DNA of 64,000 nucleotides from Massilia norwichensis (lineage in GTDB: Bacteria; Pseudomonadota; Gammaproteobacteria; Burkholderiales; Burkholderiaceae_D): NCBI RefSeq assembly GCF_024753245.1, contig NZ_JANUGX010000019.1:53125-117124 (forward strand). The letters run 5' to 3'. Positions 32,565 to 41,858 of the stretch are shown piece by piece (within the stretch, counting starts at the first letter, position 1; the number at the start of each line of letters is the position of its first letter). Position numbers and translations under genes: made by a program. Under the pieces are notes generated by a model. The model saw only the letters and a program-made list of their open reading frames with translations, made no database searches and was not told where the DNA came from.

Positions 32565-33542
32565 TCAAACACGGATACGGATTAACTTACGCAGCCAGAC
32601 CACGCCAATGAAGATCATTCCTGCCGCGTAATAGAGCAGCTTGACACCGGCCGGATCGGTCCACAGCAACTGGATGTAATCGGGATTGACCAGGAGCATC
32701 ATCCCGGCCACCGCAAACGGCAGCAGGCCCAGAATCCACGCCGACATCCGGCCCTCTGCCGACAGCACGCGTACCTGCGCCACGAGCTTCAACCGGGCAC
32801 GAATGATGTGGCTGATGTTCCCGAGAATTTCGGCCAGGTTGCCGCCGGTCTCGCGCTGGATCAGCACTGCGGTGATCAGGTAGCGCAGGTCGGTCAGCGG
32901 AATGCGCGCGGCCATGTTGTGCAATGCTTCGCTCATCGACACGCCGTAATTGATCTCCTCGCGCACGATCCGGAACTCGCTGCTGAGCGGCTCGGACAAT
33001 TCGTTGCTGACGATCTGCAGCACATTCGTGAAGGAGTGGCCGGCGCGCAGCGCGCGCGCAATAAAATCGGCCGCGTCAGGCAACTGTTGCTCGATGCGCA
33101 CCAGGCGCCGCGCGCGCGCGCGCCGCACCAAGATCAGGGGGATGAGCGAAAACAGCAACGCCACGGCGATGCGTATGCCCAGCGGCATCGACCAGTTTGC
33201 GAGCAGGAAGAAGCCTGCCAGCAGCGCAGTGCCTGACCACAGCAGGAAGGTCTCCACCGACCACTTCATGCCTCCCTGCACCATCAACTGGTCGATATGA
33301 TGCGCAATGAAGACCCGGTGCAGCAGGCGATCGGCGATGTCATAGCGGCTGAACCGGCGCTGCTTGAGGATCGAGATGCGTTCCGCGTTGCGGCCAGGGG
33401 TCCCGGACATCAGTTGAAGACGCCGCGTCACACGCTGCGCTGCGGCGCCGTGGGTACTCACCCACCACAAATAAAAGCCTTCGATGCCCAGAATCACCGC
33501 AGCAAACAGGAAGACAACGAAACCGTAGAACAGAATGTCCAT
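32565..33542 (-). CDS. tadB: TadB, inner-membrane platform protein
   Basis: A 325-aa F-domain protein with an N-terminal helix (FYGFVVFLFAAVILGIEGFY), a membrane pair around residues 100-140, the cytosolic F helices (LPDAADFIARALRAGHSFTN; LIQRETGGNLAEILGNISHII) and two C-terminal membrane helices. It is the partner of TadC. It lies between cpaF (18-base gap) and tadC (6-base gap) in the order normal for tad loci. Confidence 0.92.
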   Translation of the reverse strand: MDILFYGFVVFLFAAVILGIEGFYLWWVSTHGAAAQRVTRRLQLMSGTPGRNAERISILKQRRFSRYDIADRLLHRVFIAHHIDQLMVQGGMKWSVETFLLWSGTALLAGFFLLANWSMPLGIRIAVALLFSLIPLILVRRARARRLVRIEQQLPDAADFIARALRAGHSFTNVLQIVSNELSEPLSSEFRIVREEINYGVSMSEALHNMAARIPLTDLRYLITAVLIQRETGGNLAEILGNISHIIRARLKLVAQVRVLSAEGRMSAWILGLLPFAVAGMMLLVNPDYIQLLWTDPAGVKLLYYAAGMIFIGVVWLRKLIRIRV

Positions 33543-33560
33543 GGGCGACTCCGGTCCGGC

Positions 33561-34904
33561 TCAGGTAAAGATACGGTCGGGGTCGAACGTGTCCTCGGGC
33601 ACGGGCGCGCCGAACATCCTGAGGCGTTCGGCAAAGCGCGGACGGACGCCGGTAGCGCAGAAGTGGCCCAGCACCTTGCCGTCGGCATCGATGCCGGTCT
33701 GCTCGAAACGGAAGATCTCCTGCATCGAAATGATGTCGCCTTCCATGCCGGTGATCTCCTGCATGCTCACGACCTTGCGGGTGCCGTCGGTGAGGCGCGA
33801 GGCCTGCAGGATCACGGTAATGGCCGAGCAGATCTGCTGACGGATCGCACGCGGCGTCAAGCTCACCCCGGCCATGCCGACCATGTTTTCCAGGCGCGAC
33901 AGGGCGTCGCGCGGGGTGTTCGCGTGGATCGTCGCCAGCGAGCCTTCGTGACCGGTGTTCATCGCCTGCAGCATGTCCAGCGCTTCAGCGCCGCGCACCT
34001 CGCCCAGGATGATACGGTCGGGGCGCATCCGCAGCGAGTTGCGCACCAGGGCGCGCTGTGTCACTTCGCCCTTGCCTTCGATGTTCGGCGGGCGGGTCTC
34101 GAGGCGCACCACGTGCGGCTGGCGCAGCTGCAGTTCGGCGGCGTCCTCGATCGTCACGATCCGCTCGTTGCCCGGGATGAAGCCGGAAATCAGGTTCAGC
34201 ATGGTGGTCTTGCCGCTGCCGGTACCGCCCGAGATCAGGATGTTGACCTTGGCCATGCCCAGGCTTTCCAGCACCTTGAGCATCGGTGGCGTGACGCTCT
34301 TGTAATCGAGCAGGTTCTGCACCGTCAGCGGGGTGGCGCCGAAGCGGCGGATCGATACCAGCGGGCCGTCGACCGCGAGCGGTGGGATGATCGCGTTGAC
34401 GCGCGAACCGTCGGGCAGGCGCGCATCGACCATCGGGCTCGACTCATCGACGCGGCGGCCGACGCGCGAGACGATCTTCTCGATGATCTTCATCAGATGC
34501 GCGTTGTCGTGGAAAGCCACGTCGGTCAGCTCGAGGCGCCCGCGCCGTTCGACATAGACCTTGTTGTAGGTATTGACCAGGATGTCCGAGACGCTGGGAT
34601 CGTTCAGCAGGGGTTCGAGCGGCCCGAAGCCCAGCATCTCGTGCTGGATGTCCAGTACCAGGTGATGGCGCTCCTGCTGGTTCAGCACGATGCGCTCGTC
34701 CTCGATGATGCGCTGGACCAGCAGCGCCAGCTCGTGCTTGAACTGCTCGCTGGTCAGGCGCTTCAAGCGCTCCAGGTCGATCCGGTCGAGGATCATCTGG
34801 TGCATCGACTTCTTCAGCTCCTGGTAGGCTTGTTGCGCCACCTCCGGCAAGGCCTGGTACTGGCGCTCCTCGTCGGTTCCGGACAAACGTTCGCGCAGAG
34901 ACAT
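33561..34904 (-). CDS. cpaF: CpaF/TadA, pilus assembly secretion ATPase
   Basis: A 447-aa VirB11/GspE-type hexameric ATPase with Walker [14 protein letters not shown] (about 226-238), the Asp box and Walker B region near [19 protein letters not shown], and the His box [13 protein letters not shown]. The N-terminal 130 residues are the helical CpaF leader. It powers extension of the Flp pilus. The ATG at 34904 with AAGGAG upstream is preferred over a frame opening 45 bases earlier. Confidence 0.96.
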   Translation of the reverse strand: MSLRERLSGTDEERQYQALPEVAQQAYQELKKSMHQMILDRIDLERLKRLTSEQFKHELALLVQRIIEDERIVLNQQERHHLVLDIQHEMLGFGPLEPLLNDPSVSDILVNTYNKVYVERRGRLELTDVAFHDNAHLMKIIEKIVSRVGRRVDESSPMVDARLPDGSRVNAIIPPLAVDGPLVSIRRFGATPLTVQNLLDYKSVTPPMLKVLESLGMAKVNILISGGTGSGKTTMLNLISGFIPGNERIVTIEDAAELQLRQPHVVRLETRPPNIEGKGEVTQRALVRNSLRMRPDRIILGEVRGAEALDMLQAMNTGHEGSLATIHANTPRDALSRLENMVGMAGVSLTPRAIRQQICSAITVILQASRLTDGTRKVVSMQEITGMEGDIISMQEIFRFEQTGIDADGKVLGHFCATGVRPRFAERLRMFGAPVPEDTFDPDRIFT

Positions 34905-34923
34905 GAGTTCGGCTCCTTGAAAT

Positions 34924-36099
34924 TCAGTTATCGCCTTCGCCGCGTCCAAACAGGCGGTCGAACAGGCCTTTGGTCTCGGTCACGCGGCGGGCGGTTATCA
35001 GCTCGACCAGGTCGGCCAGGCTGCGCGCAGCAGCGCTGCCACGTGCCAGTTGCAGCACGGGGATGCCCTGGTTGACCGAATCGGTGACGGCCACGTAGTC
35101 GTTGGGGACGGTGTGCAGTACCTCGGCACCGAGTGCCGCGTGCAGGTCCTGCAGGCGCAGGCGGCCACCTTTCTCGTACCGATTGACGATCAGCCGGATG
35201 TGATCGGTGACGTAGCCGAGCGAGCGGAATATGTCCAGCAGGCGGCGCGCGTCGCGGATATCGGGAAGCGCCAGCTGCAGTACCGGGTAAATCGCATCGG
35301 TGGCGTCGAGCGCACGCAGCGAAACGGCATCGATCTGCCGGCCGACGTCGAGCAAGATGTAATCGTAGTGCTGGCGCGCCACCCGCAGAATGATATCGAT
35401 GTGTTCGGGCTTGGCTTCGATGCCCTGACCAGGATCGTCGGCCGCTGCCAGCACGCCGAATCCCGGTGTCACGTGCACCAGACAGGATTCCAGGAACGGA
35501 CCATCGATGCGTGCAATCTGCTGACAGACGTCCGACAGCGTCATGGCCGGTTTCTGGTCCGACACGTACAGCGTCGCATCGCCGAACTGCCGGTGAAGGT
35601 CGATCAACAGCACCTTCTTGTCGGCCAGCGTGGCAAGCGCGTAGCCGAAATTCGTCGAGATGAAAGTCGCGCCACTGCCGCCCTTACAGGCGATGAAGGC
35701 GAAAATCTTGCCGTCGCGTGCCGATGCCACGCCGGCGCTGGCGGCGATACGGTCGATCGCTTCGTGTAACGCCCGATGCACTAGCGGCAGCTGCAGCACT
35801 TCGCGCACACCCGCGCGCATGGCGCGGATCAGCAGGTCCGGGTGGTGATTGTCGGTCAGCAGCATGAAATGCGCTGACGCGTAATGTCGGGTGAGACGCT
35901 CGAGCAGGTCGCCATCGGCGACATCGGCTTCGCTGGTGTCGACGATGACGAGACCGGGGGCCTCAGCGAGGGGGCGGTCGAGTGCATCGCGCAGGCTGAC
36001 ACGACTGGCTGCGACGTTCAACGGCGGCACGCGCGCCGCGCCTTGGGAGGCAATTTCGGCGTAGAGCTGGGTGTCGCGGCTGATCAGGAGGGCTTTCAT
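34924..36099 (-). CDS. tadZ: TadZ/CpaE, atypical MinD/ParA-like localisation protein
   Basis: A 391-aa protein with an N-terminal receiver-like domain ([24 protein letters not shown]) and a C-terminal ParA/MinD ATPase-like domain. The P-loop reads [12 protein letters not shown]: the leading Lys is kept but the second Lys of KGGxGKT is missing, as in many TadZ proteins. TadZ positions the pilus machine, usually at a pole. The start at 36099 (CGAGGAA upstream) removes 28 residues of the longest possible frame. It is followed by cpaF after 19 bases. Confidence 0.9.
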   Translation of the reverse strand: MKALLISRDTQLYAEIASQGAARVPPLNVAASRVSLRDALDRPLAEAPGLVIVDTSEADVADGDLLERLTRHYASAHFMLLTDNHHPDLLIRAMRAGVREVLQLPLVHRALHEAIDRIAASAGVASARDGKIFAFIACKGGSGATFISTNFGYALATLADKKVLLIDLHRQFGDATLYVSDQKPAMTLSDVCQQIARIDGPFLESCLVHVTPGFGVLAAADDPGQGIEAKPEHIDIILRVARQHYDYILLDVGRQIDAVSLRALDATDAIYPVLQLALPDIRDARRLLDIFRSLGYVTDHIRLIVNRYEKGGRLRLQDLHAALGAEVLHTVPNDYVAVTDSVNQGIPVLQLARGSAAARSLADLVELITARRVTETKGLFDRLFGRGEGDN

Positions 36100-36179
36100 C
36101 GGATTCCTCGGGCGGCATTGCGGCAGGTCCATGCCAGGTTCGGATAATGCGGTGCAGGACCAGGCCAACGGGCACCGCG

Positions 36180-36458
36180 TCATTTACCGCGGCTCACGGT
36201 AATCAGTGGCTGGTTGGCGGCTGGATCGCTTTCTTTGAACGAACGCTGGTAGCGCTCCTGGGCCGCGAGGGCGGCAGCACCATCCATGCCGTGCACCGGA
36301 TTGGTGTTGGCCGCTGCCGCCGGGTCAATGACCTGGGCCGCCAGGTTGGCGCGCACCGATGTGCCGAAATGCTTGTTGAAGCGCGGGGTGCTACCGCATC
36401 CCTGCAGCAGGGCAGCCAGGATGATCGCGAGCAGAACTGGATGGCGTCGGATGAGCAT
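36180..36458 (-). CDS. Small Tad-locus lipoprotein
   Basis: A 92-aa protein with a lipoprotein signal ending at Cys21 (AALLQGC) and a mature part containing NKHFGTSVRANLAAQVIDP. This stretch is characteristic of a small lipoprotein found between cpaC and cpaE in betaproteobacterial tad loci. It may take the place of the CpaD partner of the secretin (inference). It follows cpaC by 9 bases and precedes tadZ by 80. Confidence 0.75.
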   Translation of the reverse strand: MLIRRHPVLLAIILAALLQGCGSTPRFNKHFGTSVRANLAAQVIDPAAAANTNPVHGMDGAAALAAQERYQRSFKESDPAANQPLITVSRGK

Positions 36459-36467
36459 GGTGTTCTC

Positions 36468-38000
36468 CTATTTCAGTTCGAAGCCACCGGCGCTGTGCGA
36501 CACGCCCGAAGCCGGAGCTGGCGTCGACACTTCGGCAGTCGTGGTCCCGGGCGCCGCACCTTCGAGCCGGCCGCCGAGCATCAAGGCGCCGCGCGAGGGC
36601 ACGCCCACCTTATCGGTCGGCAGTTGATACCCCGAACCCTGCAAGGGCTTGACGAGATGGGCAGTGATCACGAACACCAGTTCGGTACGGTCCTGCTGGA
36701 AATCCGTGCTGCGGAACAGCGCACCCAGCACCGGTACTTCGCTCAGCACCGGCACGCCCTTCAGGTTGGTGACGAGGTTGTTCTTGACCAGCCCGCCGAT
36801 CACGAAGCTCTGGCCGTCGTACAGCTGGACGGTGGTGCTGGCGCGCCGCGTGGTCACGACCGGCAGGATCGCCGTGCCGGAGATGCCGGTGGCCGACAAA
36901 CCGATGCCTTCGCGGGACAGTTCGGACACCTCGGGTGCCACGCGCAGGTTGATGCGCCCGCCCTTCAGCACGGTCGGCGTAAAACGCAGGCCGACGCCGA
37001 ATTCCTTTTCTTCCAGCGACACACGGTTGTTATCCTGCGCCACCGGCACATAGAACTTGCCGCCAGCCAGGAAGGTGCCCTCCTGCCCACTGATCGCCAT
37101 GACGTTGGGCTCGGCCAGCACGCGCACCAGACTGTCCTGCTTGTCGGCGGCAAGCGACAGACCGTTGCCATTGGTTTTGGTTGCCGACAGCGAGGCATGG
37201 GTTGCCCCCGACAGGAAGTTCGACAGCAGCGCCGCCCCCCAGCTGCCGGAACCGAAGCGCCAAGTGGTGCCTGCTTCCAGGCGCTCGAGCAGGCTCTTCG
37301 AAACCTCCGCGACTTTCACTTCCAGTTGCACCTGCTGCGGAGCGCTGACGCTCAGCAGGTTGACCACCCGAGCCCCCGGCCCGGCGGCACCTTCCGTGCC
37401 ATTCTGGCCACCCGCCGTTTCCTTGTCCGGCGTCGGCAGCGCTCGCAGCGGCCGACGCACATAGGCGCTTGCCAGCTCAATCGCACGTGCCGCAGCTGCG
37501 GTGTCGCTTACAGTGCCGCTCAGGACCAGCGTGTCCCCGGCAGCCATGACCTTGATATCGCGTTCGTCCGGCAAGGCCGCGCTCAGCGTGGCCTGCAGCG
37601 GCGCAACATCCATCGACACCGTAATGTCGAGCATGCTGCACTGGCCGCTTCTGCCCTGTACGATCATGTTGGTGGAGCCGATATCGATGCCGGCGATGTA
37701 CAGGGTATCGGGCGCGACCTGCAGCGCCTGTACCACCAGCGGATTGCCGACGCTGCGGTGCTGGACCGGCTCGGGCAGGCGCATCAGGTTCGATTTCCCG
37801 AGCTGCAGTACCAACTGGGCCGGTTTTGCCGCCGGGCCCTCGCAGCGCAGAGCCGTCTCGGCGCGCGGAGGCGCCGCCTGGCTCGGGCGATCGATAGTCT
37901 GGTTCTGTTTGGCGGCAAACGCGGGACCGCTGGCGGCGAGCGCCAGGCCGGCGGCCAGCAGGCAGCGGAACATCGGTGTATGCAGCAGACATCCGTTCAT
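36468..38000 (-). CDS. cpaC: CpaC/RcpA, outer-membrane secretin
   Basis: A 510-aa secretin with a signal peptide (about 1-30, ending AFAA), an N-terminal pilus domain (LVLQLGKSNLMRLPEPV; DIGSTNMIVQ), a BON-like module near LSGTVSDTAAAARAIELA, and the C-terminal secretin gate (NVMAISGQEGTFLAGGKFYVPV; SFVIGGLVKNN; VPVLGALFRS). It forms the pore through which the Flp pilus leaves the cell. The ATG at 38000 is chosen; a GTG at 38030 would overlap cpaB. Confidence 0.94.
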   Translation of the reverse strand: MNGCLLHTPMFRCLLAAGLALAASGPAFAAKQNQTIDRPSQAAPPRAETALRCEGPAAKPAQLVLQLGKSNLMRLPEPVQHRSVGNPLVVQALQVAPDTLYIAGIDIGSTNMIVQGRSGQCSMLDITVSMDVAPLQATLSAALPDERDIKVMAAGDTLVLSGTVSDTAAAARAIELASAYVRRPLRALPTPDKETAGGQNGTEGAAGPGARVVNLLSVSAPQQVQLEVKVAEVSKSLLERLEAGTTWRFGSGSWGAALLSNFLSGATHASLSATKTNGNGLSLAADKQDSLVRVLAEPNVMAISGQEGTFLAGGKFYVPVAQDNNRVSLEEKEFGVGLRFTPTVLKGGRINLRVAPEVSELSREGIGLSATGISGTAILPVVTTRRASTTVQLYDGQSFVIGGLVKNNLVTNLKGVPVLSEVPVLGALFRSTDFQQDRTELVFVITAHLVKPLQGSGYQLPTDKVGVPSRGALMLGGRLEGAAPGTTTAEVSTPAPASGVSHSAGGFELK

Positions 38001-38020
38001 GGCATTACCCCGAGACAGGT

Positions 38021-38869
38021 TCAGAAGCACTCCTGCGTCATGCGCAGGCCATTGAGTACGGTGACGCAGTCGCGCTTGACCGGTGCGGCCACCTTCACCA
38101 CCACCGGGACCGTGCGTGTCACGACCGGCTTGGGCGCGGGCTTGGGCGCCGGCGGCGTGGTTTCCGGCAGCAGGGTCAGCTTGGTCGCCCCCTCGGTGTT
38201 GGCAGACTGCGGATCGATCTGGTTGCGCAGCGCCAGCGACAGCGTGCCGACGCTGCGCGCCAGGTCGAGCTTTTCGGCCTGCTCCGGCGTGACTTCGAGC
38301 GTGACCGCATTGACCACCTTCGGCTTGGTTTCGTCACGATTGACTTCCTGGGCAACGGCGAGCACCAGGATCCGTTCCAGCACAATCTTGGAGATGCTCT
38401 GTTCGCGTACCACGGCCCCGGGCTGCGGATCCTTCTGGGTGCTGACGATGATATCGACGTAGTTGCCCGGCAGCGCAAAGCCGGCCACGCCGATGACATC
38501 GTTGACGCGCACCGTGATCGCGCGCTTGCCTTCGCTGATCAGGGCCGACAAGCCGCCCAGGGTGCCGTTCGGCGCCAGCTTGGCTTCGCTGACCGGTTCG
38601 CCCATCAAGAGATTCGTTTTCAGGACGCGCCCGCTGAGTTTTTGCGGGTCGGTAAACGCCTCCTTCGGCACACTGTCGGCCGGCCACTCGGCCAGCTTGA
38701 ACATTTCCGGCGCAAGCCGCTGGCCGAGGCTGATGTCGGCGGCGGCGACAAGGATGCGTCCGTTGGCGTTGCCGGGCTGGCTCAGTAGCCAGCGCGACGC
38801 GAATACCACGGCGGCGAGGCCGAACAGGACCGCGACCGCCATCACGATCAAGGCACGCTTGTTCTTCAT
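38021..38869 (-). CDS. cpaB: CpaB/RcpC, Tad pilus assembly protein
   Basis: A 282-aa protein with one N-terminal membrane segment (ALIVMAVAVLFGLAAVVFA), an SAF domain (ILVAAADISLGQRLAPEMF through GRVLKTNLLMGEPV) and the CpaB/RcpC region (AITVRVNDVIGVAGFALPGN YVDIIVSTQ). The C-terminal 60 residues are Pro/Ala-rich. It is periplasmic and works with the secretin. Its ATG directly abuts the stop of the AAA ATPase gene, so the two are translationally linked. Confidence 0.93.
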   Translation of the reverse strand: MKNKRALIVMAVAVLFGLAAVVFASRWLLSQPGNANGRILVAAADISLGQRLAPEMFKLAEWPADSVPKEAFTDPQKLSGRVLKTNLLMGEPVSEAKLAPNGTLGGLSALISEGKRAITVRVNDVIGVAGFALPGNYVDIIVSTQKDPQPGAVVREQSISKIVLERILVLAVAQEVNRDETKPKVVNAVTLEVTPEQAEKLDLARSVGTLSLALRNQIDPQSANTEGATKLTLLPETTPPAPKPAPKPVVTRTVPVVVKVAAPVKRDCVTVLNGLRMTQECF

Positions 38870-40231
38870 TCAGTCCTCCTGATTGCTGGCAATGAACATG
38901 CTGCGCCAGGCCTGCTCGAGCGCCGCAATGGTGAGGTGCGGTTCACGCCCCGCGAAGCCGGCAAAGTCGGCGATCCGATCGATCAGCTCGGCGGGGTAAC
39001 AGGCCAGCAGCGCGCGCCCGGACTGGGCATGCAGCTGCTCGATCAGGTAGTCGGCAGCACTTTCGTCATAATCGATGCGCCGCATGCGGCACTGGCGGCG
39101 CAGCAGGGCACGGTAGGCACTGGGCGACCAGGCCCCGATGCCGACCTTGTAGCCGATGCGGCGCAGTGCGGCATCGTCGAATACCGCCTTCGGGTCCAGG
39201 TTGGTTGCGAACACCATGATCACGTCGAGCGGCATCGATTCGGTCTGGCCACCCTGCAGCGACAACTGGTCGACGCCGGTGCCGAGCGGGCCGATGAACC
39301 GGTTCAGCAGCTCAGCGGCAGGAATGCCCTGGCGCCCGACGTCGTCGAGTATCAGCAGGCCGTTGTTGGCCTGCAGATGCGGCGGCGCATGGTAGACGCC
39401 TTCGTCGGCGTCATAGCGCAGGTCGAGCATGTCACGTCCCAGTTCAGCACCGACATGCACCTGTGGGCGCTCACAGACGGTCCAGCGCGCATCGCAGCTG
39501 CGCCGGTCTTCCTGCTGGCGTGCCATGGGCGGCGGCGCCACGTGAACGGCAGGGTCGTACAAACGAATGACCTGGCGCCCGACCATCAACGCGTAGGGCA
39601 CGGCGATCGGTTCGGGCAACAGGCGCCCGAGCTTGCGTGCCAACTGGGTCTTGCCGCTGCCGGATGGGCCATACAGCAGCAGCGAGCGGCGCGCATAGAG
39701 GGCGGCCCCCAGGATGTCGCGCGTGGCCGGTGCCAGTCCGTCCTCGCCCAGCGCCCCGGCGAGCCTGGCCGGCGTGATCCGCTCGGCATCGGCGTGGCGC
39801 AGTGCCTGGCGCTCGACCATCGCGCGATACGAGGCCAGCGTCACCGGGGCCGGTCCCACGTAACGGCAACGCGCCAGCGCCTCGCCGGCACCGCGCTGGC
39901 CGATCGCGGTCAGCTGGTATTGCATGTCGATGTCGGATTCGCCACACCAGGCCACTTCCACCTGCTGTTCGGCGATCAAGGGGTTGAGCACCTCGCGCAG
40001 CACACTGATCGACAGGCGCAGTTTGCCTGCCAGTACCGCCAGTTGTGCCTTGCCGCTGGCCTGGATTGCCTTGAGCACCAGGTCGGTCACGAAGCGCGGC
40101 TCGAGGCCAGTGTCGCGCACGGTCTTGGCTTGGCGCGGCAGGATGGGCGCGATGTCCGGCCCAGCTGGCGGCATCGCTTCGGCGGCGCGCGGCGCCGTCG
40201 CGGTACTACCTGTCGATAGCGCTTCAATCAT
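38870..40231 (-). CDS. AAA ATPase of the Tad locus (MoxR/sporulation-like)
   Basis: A 453-aa protein. The N-terminal 150 residues hold a winged-helix-like domain (FVTDLVLKAIQASGKAQ; LRLSISVLREVLNPLI) and the rest is a AAA+ module with Walker A YGPSGSGKTQLARKLG, Walker B NGLLILDDVGRQG and sensor MVFATNLDPKAV. ATPases of this build are common just downstream of flp/tadV in betaproteobacterial tad operons, but their job is not established. The ATG at 40231 has GAGGGGA upstream. Confidence 0.8.
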   Translation of the reverse strand: MIEALSTGSTATAPRAAEAMPPAGPDIAPILPRQAKTVRDTGLEPRFVTDLVLKAIQASGKAQLAVLAGKLRLSISVLREVLNPLIAEQQVEVAWCGESDIDMQYQLTAIGQRGAGEALARCRYVGPAPVTLASYRAMVERQALRHADAERITPARLAGALGEDGLAPATRDILGAALYARRSLLLYGPSGSGKTQLARKLGRLLPEPIAVPYALMVGRQVIRLYDPAVHVAPPPMARQQEDRRSCDARWTVCERPQVHVGAELGRDMLDLRYDADEGVYHAPPHLQANNGLLILDDVGRQGIPAAELLNRFIGPLGTGVDQLSLQGGQTESMPLDVIMVFATNLDPKAVFDDAALRRIGYKVGIGAWSPSAYRALLRRQCRMRRIDYDESAADYLIEQLHAQSGRALLACYPAELIDRIADFAGFAGREPHLTIAALEQAWRSMFIASNQED

Positions 40232-40333
40232 CGGAATCCCCTCAAAGCTGCATGTTTTCCGAAATGTGTCGGAATTGATTCTAGCGACCAGCCACCGGCC
40301 CACTCTTGCGTTTAGATAAAAGCGGGCTCAGCC

Positions 40334-40855
40334 TTAATGGCGGGTCAGGAATGCGATCGTACCGATCGCGATCGCCAGTCCATAAGGCATGGAACCTGCA
40401 CTTTCGCGCCCAACCGGCGCTATTCCGGCTCCCGGAACCAGCGCCCCCGACAACATGCGTCCAAGGTTGCCCAGAACGAGGCGAAGACGGAGGCGTCCGC
40501 CCCACAGCACCATCAGCACGGCCATCACGCCGCCGGCACACCAGCTCAGGACGGCAACGACGAACACATCCTCGGGACCGATGAACGCCCCGATCACGGC
40601 CATCATCTTGACGTCGCCGGCGGCCATGCCGCGCAGCAGATAGAACGGCAGGAAAAGCGCGAACCCGACTCCCATACCGCCGAGTGCGGTCAAAAAGGAG
40701 GCGCCGGGATGGGCGGACAGCAGGTGCAGCAACAAGGCGCTGGCCAATCCTGCCAGCAGCAACCGGTTCGGAATGCGGCGCGTCGCCAGATCGTTGACTG
40801 CGGCGCTGGTGACCAGCAGAAGAAGGATCGTCTCAAGGTACTGCTCGATCGGCAT
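40334..40855 (-). CDS. tadV: TadV/CpaA, type IV prepilin peptidase
   Basis: A 173-aa integral membrane aspartic protease (A24 family) with about five membrane helices. Catalytic aspartates lie in AAVNDLATRRIPN (first) and GDVKMMAVIGAFIG (GxGD-related KMM motif, second). It is short because it lacks the N-methylation domain, as expected of TadV, and it cleaves the Flp prepilins encoded just upstream. It sits 51 bases after flp1 and 102 before the ATPase. Confidence 0.92.
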   Translation of the reverse strand: MPIEQYLETILLLLVTSAAVNDLATRRIPNRLLLAGLASALLLHLLSAHPGASFLTALGGMGVGFALFLPFYLLRGMAAGDVKMMAVIGAFIGPEDVFVVAVLSWCAGGVMAVLMVLWGGRLRLRLVLGNLGRMLSGALVPGAGIAPVGRESAGSMPYGLAIAIGTIAFLTRH

Positions 40856-40906
40856 GGCATCCTCCGAATAAAGACCGTCCAGCGAGGAGTCGGGCGGTTG
40901 CGGAGC

Positions 40907-41095
40907 TTAGGTAAACGATATGGCGCTCAGCTTGTTGGCGATCTTGTTGAAGATGGTCTTCACTTCCTCACCAAGGGTGCCGGCTGCGATGGCGAGGGCC
41001 ACGCCAACCAGCGCGGCGATCAGGCCGTACTCGATCGCGGTCACGCCATCCTCGTCGGACAGGAATTTTTTGGCTGCGGAGATAAAAGTACTCAT
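40907..41095 (-). CDS. flp1: Flp/Fap-type pilin 1
   Basis: A 62-aa class IVb prepilin. The leader ends DEDG, cleavage gives VTAIEYGLIAALVG with the invariant Glu5-Tyr6 pair, and a single hydrophobic helix follows (LIAALVGVALAIAAGTLG). It is the major subunit candidate of the Tad pilus and is first in the operon that runs into tadV. It is about 70% identical by eye to flp2. Confidence 0.95.
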   Translation of the reverse strand: MSTFISAAKKFLSDEDGVTAIEYGLIAALVGVALAIAAGTLGEEVKTIFNKIANKLSAISFT

Positions 41096-41258
41096 GAGAT
41101 GCTCCTATGCTTGGTGCTGAAATGGAGCCGGACAGCAAACAACAGCTTTGGCTAGCAACTGCTGGTTCGGAATACGACACGCTGCCGGATCGTCGGCTGC
41201 AGCGGTGCCGTGCAGAAGAAACAAGAAACGGGTACTACCAGACCGGCAACGCATTCTC

Positions 41259-41290
41259 AAAAAAAACCCTCCGGACCAGGGCCCGGAGGG
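41259..41290 (-). terminator. Strong rho-independent terminator between the two flp genes
   Basis: On the minus strand an 8-bp stem CCCTCCGG/CCGGAGGG (41283-41290 and 41267-41274) is followed directly by eight T residues (41266-41259). It lies 10 bases after the flp2 stop, so flp2 transcripts mostly end here and flp1-tad must rely on read-through or on its own promoter in 41096-41258. Confidence 0.9.
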
Positions 41291-41299
41291 TTGCAGCGA

Positions 41300-41488
41300 T
41301 TACGTGAACGACACCGTACCCAGCTTGTTACCGATCTTGTTGAAGATGGTCTTCAGCTGTTCGCCAAGTCCGGTTGCTGCTGTCGCGATTGCCACGCCAA
41401 CCAGTGCGGCGATGAGGCCGTACTCGATGGCGGTCACACCGTTCTCGTCAGCCATGAAGGTTTTGACTGCGGAGGTGAAAGTACTCAT
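41300..41488 (-). CDS. flp2: Flp/Fap-type pilin 2
   Basis: A 62-aa class IVb prepilin, a tandem paralogue of flp1. The leader ends DENG, the mature part starts VTAIEYGLIAALVGVAIATAATGLG. Differences cluster in the C-terminal half (ATGLGEQLKTIF against AGTLGEEVKTIF). It is separated from flp1 by a terminator, so the two pilins may be made in different amounts: flp2 alone as a short abundant transcript (inference). Confidence 0.95.
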   Translation of the reverse strand: MSTFTSAVKTFMADENGVTAIEYGLIAALVGVAIATAATGLGEQLKTIFNKIGNKLGTVSFT

Positions 41489-41858
41489 GACATGCTCCCA
41501 TATGGTAGGTTAGTGACAACAACCACTGAACGGAGGCGCTAACTGCAACTGCTGCGCTTTTCACGACTGACTGCGTCGTGTTCCGTGTCAGTGAGTTCAC
41601 TATAAAAGATGATGCCGTACGGCAGGTTGACTGCACGCAAGTTTTCCCAAGGGCATTATTTTTTGTCGAGCAGAATCATTCCGTCGCTGCTACTAGACGT
41701 ACATCACGGGTATTCTTGAGGAAATAGCTTGAGCACAAAAAAAATTGCTTTTGCATAATTGCATAGAATACAAAAACCCTATATCCTGTTTCGCTTGCTC
41801 TTTGTGACATGCCAGATACCTGCGAACGCGACGGCGTCTGCTCCAAGCCGGCAGGTCG
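41489..41858. promoter_or_regulatory. Spacer holding divergent promoters for flp2 and the GGDEF gene
   Basis: These 370 bases contain no gene. They are noticeably AT-richer than their flanks, especially 41640-41800, as expected for a region with the flp2 promoter on one strand and the GGDEF promoter on the other. I looked for a GEMM-type cyclic-di-GMP riboswitch and a sigma-54 site and saw neither. Confidence 0.35.

Noticed and set aside
33297..35075. 592-aa open frame on the plus strand opposite tad genes
   Set aside because: Antisense to cpaF/tadZ; composition rich in His/Arg/Gln and no motifs. The same holds for plus-strand frames 36147-38462, 38936-40219 and 42981-44171.
41489..41858. 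Cyclic-di-GMP riboswitch between flp2 and the GGDEF gene
   Set aside because: No GEMM-like conserved core was seen; the region is only AT-rich.
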